This document shows positions 8,700-13,092 of a stretch of 13,092 nucleotides of DNA, piece by piece. The DNA comes from Trichomonas tenax. Its lineage: Eukaryota > Parabasalia > Trichomonadida > Trichomonadidae. The notes below the pieces were generated by a model. It was not told the DNA's origin. It saw only the letters and a list, made by a program, of their open reading frames with translations, and made no database searches. A program made the translations under genes and the position numbers. The stretch lies in the NCBI GenBank assembly GCA_023091735.1, contig JALKBU010001287.1:1-13092 (forward strand). Direction: 5' to 3'. Each line of letters opens with the position of its first letter. Position 1 is the stretch's first letter.

Positions 8700-8822
8700 T
8701 AATAAAAGGGGATGACACTATCATCGGCATAAAAGGAGGGTAACTCCCCTTCTTTCAGGAAACAGGCCCCCATCTTTGGGCTGTTGGAGGCCCATCCAAG
8801 TAATTTATGAACGGGGGTGATA
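8700..8822 (-). repeat. GC-rich insert within the copy-3 leader
   Basis: This stretch of about 120 bases has several G/C runs (GGGG, GGGGG, CCCCC, CCCC) in otherwise AT-rich DNA. It contains small hairpins: GATGA/TCATC at 8711-8725, AAGG...CCTT at about 8732-8750, and GGGC/GCCC near 8778-8794. The minus strand is open and encodes about 41 residues including GWASNSPKMGACFLKEGELP followed by SFYADD. The composition suggests an insertion of foreign or dispersed-repeat DNA between two copies of the leader. I do not recognise the element with certainty. Confidence 0.45.
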
Positions 8823-8848
8823 TGAACTGAATCGCATTTAGAGACGGA

Positions 8849-9520
8849 ATACCAATCATTCATTTGTTTTGTTTTTTTTTTTTCCTGCATTCAAAAAAAA
8901 ATTGGTGTTCCTTTTCCAAAAAAAATAATTTCGTCGCTATTGCCTCGAATTTCGCAGTATTTCACGAGCACATTGTCAAACTCGACGGATATCAGTACAC
9001 AATGTTCAATGATTCGCTATGGTTGAAAGTTTTTCACCATAATAGCACAGATAATGTGTTTTTTAGCTATTTAACTGAAGCAAATCGCAGTTTTAATCCA
9101 CAGAAATACTCAATTCTATATAGCATTAACAACAAATACAAAATTAACAAAGATAATAACAAATATTATTCGTTTTTACTTGAATATCCAGAATTCAATC
9201 AATATATCGCGTGGCATCAAACTTCGTCGATATTTGGCGATAATCTAGTCGCGGAAGGACTGAATATTACCAACTACACAGGAACATTTTCATATTTCGG
9301 TGTATTGCATCGATATGGTGCTCCGACCGCTGTAACTTGTGGCGATAATTCTGGCCAATATTGGTATTACGCGATAGGAGTTGTAAGAGATAGATATAAA
9401 CCTAAATTTCCTGCTCATAGAACTGATAACAATTACCATTATACAACAGTTGTAGATCTGTGGATCGAACTTGGAGTCAATCAACTCGGCCTTGTTGTTC
9501 CACATATCTGCACTTTCTGA
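8849..9520 (+). CDS. Trichomonad tandem-family protein, copy 3 (ATG lost)
   Basis: It has the longest uninterrupted frame of the family. It shows FSKKNNFVAIAS, GYQYTMFN, LWLKVFHHNS, PQKYSILY, KINKDNNKYYSFLLEYP, WHQTSSIFGD, YFGVLH, WYYAIG and VDLWIEL, and stops soon after with PHICTF (TGA 9518-9520), lacking the Cys/Arg tail of copy 1. The codon at the position of the copy-2 ATG is ATA at 8849-8851, in frame with the whole protein; the Inr before it is also lost. The next in-frame ATG is at 9002, inside the conserved core, and would remove the shared N-terminal segment. Homopolymer tracts (T12 and A9 between 8872 and 8901) mark the start region. It is probably not translated in full unless a non-ATG start is used. 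Function unknown. Confidence 0.5.
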   Translation: MPIIHLFCFFFFLHSKKNWCSFSKKNNFVAIASNFAVFHEHIVKLDGYQYTMFNDSLWLKVFHHNSTDNVFFSYLTEANRSFNPQKYSILYSINNKYKINKDNNKYYSFLLEYPEFNQYIAWHQTSSIFGDNLVAEGLNITNYTGTFSYFGVLHRYGAPTAVTCGDNSGQYWYYAIGVVRDRYKPKFPAHRTDNNYHYTTVVDLWIELGVNQLGLVVPHICTF

Positions 9521-10410
9521 CAGAATTGTAATCGATTAGGTAATTTTCTACTTTACATGGTGTTTATCGTCATAGACTCTGAGAATTAAACGATTCTTTA
9601 CTTAATCTCGAAAATTAATTTTGAAATTTTTACTTAAAACTCATAGAAACTGTTATAAAGCGTTCCACTAGAGTAATAAGACTCATATTTCAATAATAAA
9701 AATGGTAAATCGTTCGTTGATATTAATTTTCTAAATTTAGAGTAATTCGACGGAAATGAGATAGAATCAGTACAGGAAGTATATCTGTGGATGATATGTG
9801 ATAGACATCAGTAATCAATTATATATCGTCGATGATTATTCAGTTTCAGGGCTTGCTAGCTAGTGTATATCGATAAAATCTGATGAAAAGACAGTCGTAT
9901 GGTAATTCGTCAAACCAAGAAAAAAATCGAATTAATTCTGAAAAAACTTGGTATCGGACAATAGAAACGCGATAATCGGTTTAAATTTCATTGAGGTGTA
10001 ATTTTCACCACTTTCAAAGGAACAATTATTCCAAAATTCCCTGAAGATTTTTGATGAAAACTGTTTATCAAAAATGAAAAATCTTTTCAGGACAATTTTG
10101 CTATAAATCATATATGCTGATATAATAAAAAAACTTCAATTACAAAAACCCTTTGAAAAAGCAAGAAATGATATAAAAATAGACAAATTTAATAAAATTA
10201 TTTTAATTTTTTAGCTTTAAAGAATTTTTTTCTTCTCAAAACGCTATTTAGAGCTCGTTTCAAGCGTTCTTTGTTCCTGATATCCCTTAGAAAAACATTC
10301 TAGAAACAGAATTTATCTACAAAACATAATGTAGACTTATGGAAATTGTTATATTCAAATTTATTTTATGATTTGTTAAAAAAAGAGAGAAAGTTACCAT
10401 ACATTTACAT
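9521..10410. other. AT-rich spacer before the histone pair
   Basis: About 890 bases with no supported gene, RNA or repeat. A weak short plus-strand frame near 9895-9963 (RMVIRQTKKKIELILKKL) ends quickly and has no start context. The right part (10140-10400) is very AT-rich and is the 3' flank of H4. Confidence 0.45.
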
Positions 10411-10411
10411 T

Positions 10412-10789
<378 letters not shown>

Positions 10790-10878
10790 TCAATATAGAA
10801 ATGAAGAAGTATTGAAATTATTAGGGTGTAAAGTGACAGTATTACAGGAGGAGAGAAATTTGGCGGGTAAAAATGAGT

Positions 10879-10885
10879 TCATTCC
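10879..10885 (+). promoter_or_regulatory. Inr of histone H3
   Basis: TCATTCC with A+1 at 10881 gives a 13-nt leader to the ATG at 10894. It also shows that the upstream in-frame ATG at 10873 lies outside the transcript and is not the start. Confidence 0.75.
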
Positions 10886-10893
10886 TAAGAAGA

Positions 10894-11310
10894 ATGGCTC
10901 GTACAAAGCAGACAGCGAGAAAGTCAACTGGTGGAAAGACACCACGTAAGTCCCTCGGTGCCAAGGCAGCCCGCAAGTCAACACCAACAATCGACTCACA
11001 GGGCGCAAAGAAGCAGCACAGATTCAGACCAGGTACAGTCGCCCTCCGTGAAATCCGTAAGTACCAGAAGTCCACAGATCTCCTCATCAGGAAGCTCCCA
11101 TTCCAGCGTCTAGTGAGAGAGATTGCATCTGGTTTCCGTGGCGACCTTCGTTTCCAGTCTTCAGCCATCGCTGCACTCCAGGAAGCATCCGAAGCTTACC
11201 TCGTCGGCCTCTTCGAGGACACAAACCTTTGCGCAATTCACGCAAACCGCGTCACAATCATGGAGCGTGATGTCCAACTTGCACAGCGCATTCGTGGCGA
11301 ACGTAACTAA
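10894..11310 (+). CDS. Histone H3 (divergent at K79 and in the tail)
   Basis: This core histone has 138 residues including Met, two more than the usual 136. The tail [20 protein letters not shown] keeps K4, K9, S10, K14, K18; K23, K27 and S28 follow. After S28 the linker [11 protein letters not shown] is two residues longer than the canonical one, which shifts the K36 equivalent to 38. The helical core is typical ([40 protein letters not shown]). Notable changes are SGFRGD for QDFKTD, so K79 is Arg, then NRVTIMERD for KRVTIMPKD, and final Asn for Ala. The start at 10894 is set by the canonical MARTKQT and by the Inr; the frame is open seven codons further upstream. Codon use is C-rich as in H4. 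It faces the Pmp-like gene tail to tail, 58 bp apart. Confidence 0.96.
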   Translation: MARTKQTARKSTGGKTPRKSLGAKAARKSTPTIDSQGAKKQHRFRPGTVALREIRKYQKSTDLLIRKLPFQRLVREIASGFRGDLRFQSSAIAALQEASEAYLVGLFEDTNLCAIHANRVTIMERDVQLAQRIRGERN

Positions 11311-11311
11311 A
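11308..11311 (+). terminator. H3 stop overlapping a TAAA poly(A) signal
   Basis: The stop codon TAA plus the next A form TAAA, the trichomonad cleavage/polyadenylation signal that commonly overlaps the stop. Confidence 0.5.
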
Positions 11312-11368
11312 AGTGTTATTTTATACTATGCATCAAATAACTTATTATTTTTTTTAAAAATCAAAAAA

Positions 11369-12439
11369 TTATTTTAGACAGAGTTTATGAGTTAAACAAA
11401 AGAAATATTTCATAATAGAAAATCGAGAGATTTTGTTTGTTTTTTCTTGCTTTTTACTGAATGAGTCTAAAGTTAATGCAAAAACAGCTTCGCATTGATA
11501 AGTCGAAAGATGACTGAGAATACCAAATTCGTCGGTTGATGTAATGTTTGATGTAGTATATGAAGGAGTACCAGAAGGCGTCAGTGTGTCAATGTTGCAG
11601 TCGATGAATCGAAATTGACCACCACCACCATTATTGAAAAATGTTGGACCACCAGAATTGCCTCGAATTATGCAGTTTTGGAAAGTGAGAAGTTTATCAA
11701 ACATATAAAAAAGGCCATAATTTGCTGTAGATTGAGAGTTCTTTAATACGTTGCAGAAATCATAATTATAATTTGAAAATGCGTGACTTAAACAAATGTG
11801 ATGTTTTGCGGAATTAGATTCAAAAGTAGAAAAATTGATTTTTCCTGTTTCTTGAGCATAAAGTAAATAAAATCCAGAACCATGAGAAACGTTATTCTTT
11901 GTAATATTTGATGAAAATAAACCAGTTTTTCCATAAAATGAAGAAATTGTTCCGTAACTGTTTTCATTTGAACAAAGAGAAACAGAACATTCAACAACAG
12001 AGTTCGCTTTAGAAATTTTTGAAACTAAATCAGAATAAGAAAACAATCCAAAACCAGCAGATTTTGTTATCGAAATATTTATTGCACAAAAGCGGCGTTG
12101 GACAATTTCGCTTCGACATTTAAAGTATACAGCGCCTCCATTGTCATTTCTGAAGCAGTTTACGAAGAAACATGAAGAATGAAGAAATTGTTTGTCGTCT
12201 GATGTAATGTTAACAACCCCATCTTTGTCATCGAAGAACAAACTCTCATAAATATAGATGCAATCGCCTAATGAAGAAGAATCGCATGAATTGACTTTGA
12301 AAGAACAAGAATCGGATGGAGCGGGTTCACCGTAGTAATATTCCCATATTTCTGAAGGCGCTGAATCTTCATTAGTTCTGAAAAAACTTTTCCGCAGAGA
12401 GAAAAATCTTCTCCAATGATTTATGGTGGCAAATTTATT
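11369..12439 (-). pseudogene. Pmp-like beta-helix surface protein fragment, no ATG
   Basis: The frame is open for 356 codons from the stop at 12440-12442 to 11369, with no Met codon until close to the C-terminus. It shows the repeated short Asn/Ser/Cys-rich strands typical of right-handed beta-helix proteins. Motifs of the chlamydial Pmp-like family, common in trichomonads as surface proteins, include NGGAVYF, FESNSA (FxxN) and IRGNSGGPTFFNN. The N-terminal part holds FFRTNEDS and a Cys-rich stretch (SCSFKVNSCDSSSLGDC). No signal peptide is seen. The end, after STYQCEAVF, lacks the Pro/Thr-rich stalk, membrane helix and cytoplasmic tail expected of full-length members. Both ends therefore look truncated. 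Its 5' end lies about 90 bp from the right inverted-repeat copy, so a rearrangement there may have removed the start. An alternative is a long first exon elsewhere. Confidence 0.6.
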
Positions 12440-12533
12440 TTATTTTTTAGAAAACGATTTTTTTCTCAAAAAATTTCCTTTATCTTCCAAATAATTCATT
12501 CACTTCTAGTAGTATACAGATTGTGATTTTTCT

Positions 12534-12619
12534 GGGTAATCCAAAAATTTGGTTAACCCCTAAAAATCAGCAATCTGAGAATATCCATAATTATAATTTT
12601 CCCAATATATAAAATAAAC
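12534..12619 (+). repeat. Right copy of the distant inverted repeat
   Basis: Positions 12574-12598 are the perfect 25-bp reverse complement of 150-174. In the plus direction it encodes WVIQKFG-stop (12534-12557), matching the VVIQKFV-stop at the end of the left relic, then the same AT-rich terminal sequence. Coding similarity ends at a stop just upstream (about 12523), so only the 3' end of the element seems to remain here. Confidence 0.6.
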
Positions 12620-12788
12620 AATTTTCCTATAATTTATATCAAAATCACAATAATTTCTATAATTTGTTATTAAAAGATATTGTTTAATTAATAATCTAAA
12701 TTCTTATTGTTATGATTTATCAATAGTTTCCTTTAAATTGTTAAAAATAAAAAATCATTTTTATATATTTTTCTTCTAATAAATAATT
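12620..12788. other. AT-rich spacer
   Basis: Extremely AT-rich, with no gene and no clear Inr before the next ATG. Confidence 0.4.
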
Positions 12789-13013
12789 ATGACAACAACT
12801 CAAAATCTTTATTCTAATTGTTTTATAGATAAAAATTTCGTATGTAATATTTCAACTTCTGATAAAAAACTTAGTCAATTACTCACAAAATTAACACGTA
12901 AATATATGTATCTGAAAAATCTTAAGAAATATCAAAAATATTGTGATTATTTAGAATATGTAGAAAGAGCAATTAAATTTTTATACGCAAAGTCGGCGAA
13001 ACTCGTTTTTTAA
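12789..13013 (+). CDS. Small hypothetical protein
   Basis: This 74-residue frame opens with ATG and is Lys/Tyr-rich (LTRKYMYLKNLKKYQKYCDY). It is predicted mostly helical, with a possible short coiled coil around residues 28-60, no signal peptide and no recognised motif. No TCA-type Inr lies within about 30 bases upstream, and the composition follows the AT-rich background, so it may be a chance frame. The remaining 79 bases to the window end hold nothing I recognise. Confidence 0.25.
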   Translation: MTTTQNLYSNCFIDKNFVCNISTSDKKLSQLLTKLTRKYMYLKNLKKYQKYCDYLEYVERAIKFLYAKSAKLVF

Positions 13014-13092
13014 CTCACTGGATTAACTTTTTGCTAAGTTATTGAACCCCAATGTACAAAATCATGTTGTGCATGATATATTAAAGAATTAG

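Noticed and set aside
8711..8735. YADD tetrapeptide as evidence of a reverse transcriptase
   Set aside because: Four residues without the surrounding RT blocks are not enough; the frame is only about 41 codons.
9895..9963. Short plus-strand frame in the H4-upstream spacer
   Set aside because: About 22 codons, no start signal and no recognised motif.
10873..10893. Upstream in-frame ATG extending H3 by seven residues
   Set aside because: It lies before the predicted transcription start at 10881 and the canonical MARTKQT begins at 10894.

Overview
The window looks like nuclear DNA of a parabasalid protist (a trichomonad such as Trichomonas or Tritrichomonas; I cannot fix the species). The sequence shows very AT-rich spacers, intronless genes, start codons 10-25 nt downstream of a TCA(C/T)(A/T) initiator (Inr), and stop codons overlapping TAAA. 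The last two are the known trichomonad promoter and poly(A) signatures. Several gene families seen here are typical of trichomonad genomes: a Pmp-like surface protein, an ankyrin protein with a trichomonad-style N-terminal region, and an expanded family of unknown ~210-residue proteins.

Layout. 1-746: an E2F-like site at the left edge, then a decayed minus-strand relic, possibly of a MULE-type transposon, whose end carries a repeat found again in inverted orientation at 12534-12619. 747-1443: nothing supported. 1444-1740 (-): small ubiquitin-like-fold protein. 2072-4918 (+): a 948-residue protein best read as Mediator subunit 14, the only large intact gene. 5267-9520: a lineage-specific multigene cluster, with three tandem (+) copies of one unknown family. 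None of the three has an intact join between an ATG and its open frame. An ankyrin-repeat gene relic lies antisense between copies 2 and 3, and a GC-rich ~120-bp insert sits in the duplicated leader of copy 3. 9521-10410: AT-rich, nothing supported. 10412-11310: divergent histone H4 (-) and H3 (+) genes sharing a 176-bp promoter with mirror-image Inr, E2F-like and GGTGTAAA motifs. 11369-12439 (-): Pmp-like beta-helix surface protein fragment without an ATG. 12534-12619: right copy of the inverted repeat. 12789-13013 (+): small hypothetical ORF.

Functionally, the housekeeping genes (MED14, H3/H4) are intact and alternate with decaying repeat-family and transposon-derived DNA. The histone pair is clearly built for coordinated expression. 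The main oddities are the recurring -1 breaks at homopolymer runs in the tandem family, the H3 sequence (Arg at the K79 position, two extra tail residues), and the distant inverted repeats. I found no convincing wholly new system; the tandem family and the GC-rich insert are the least explained parts.
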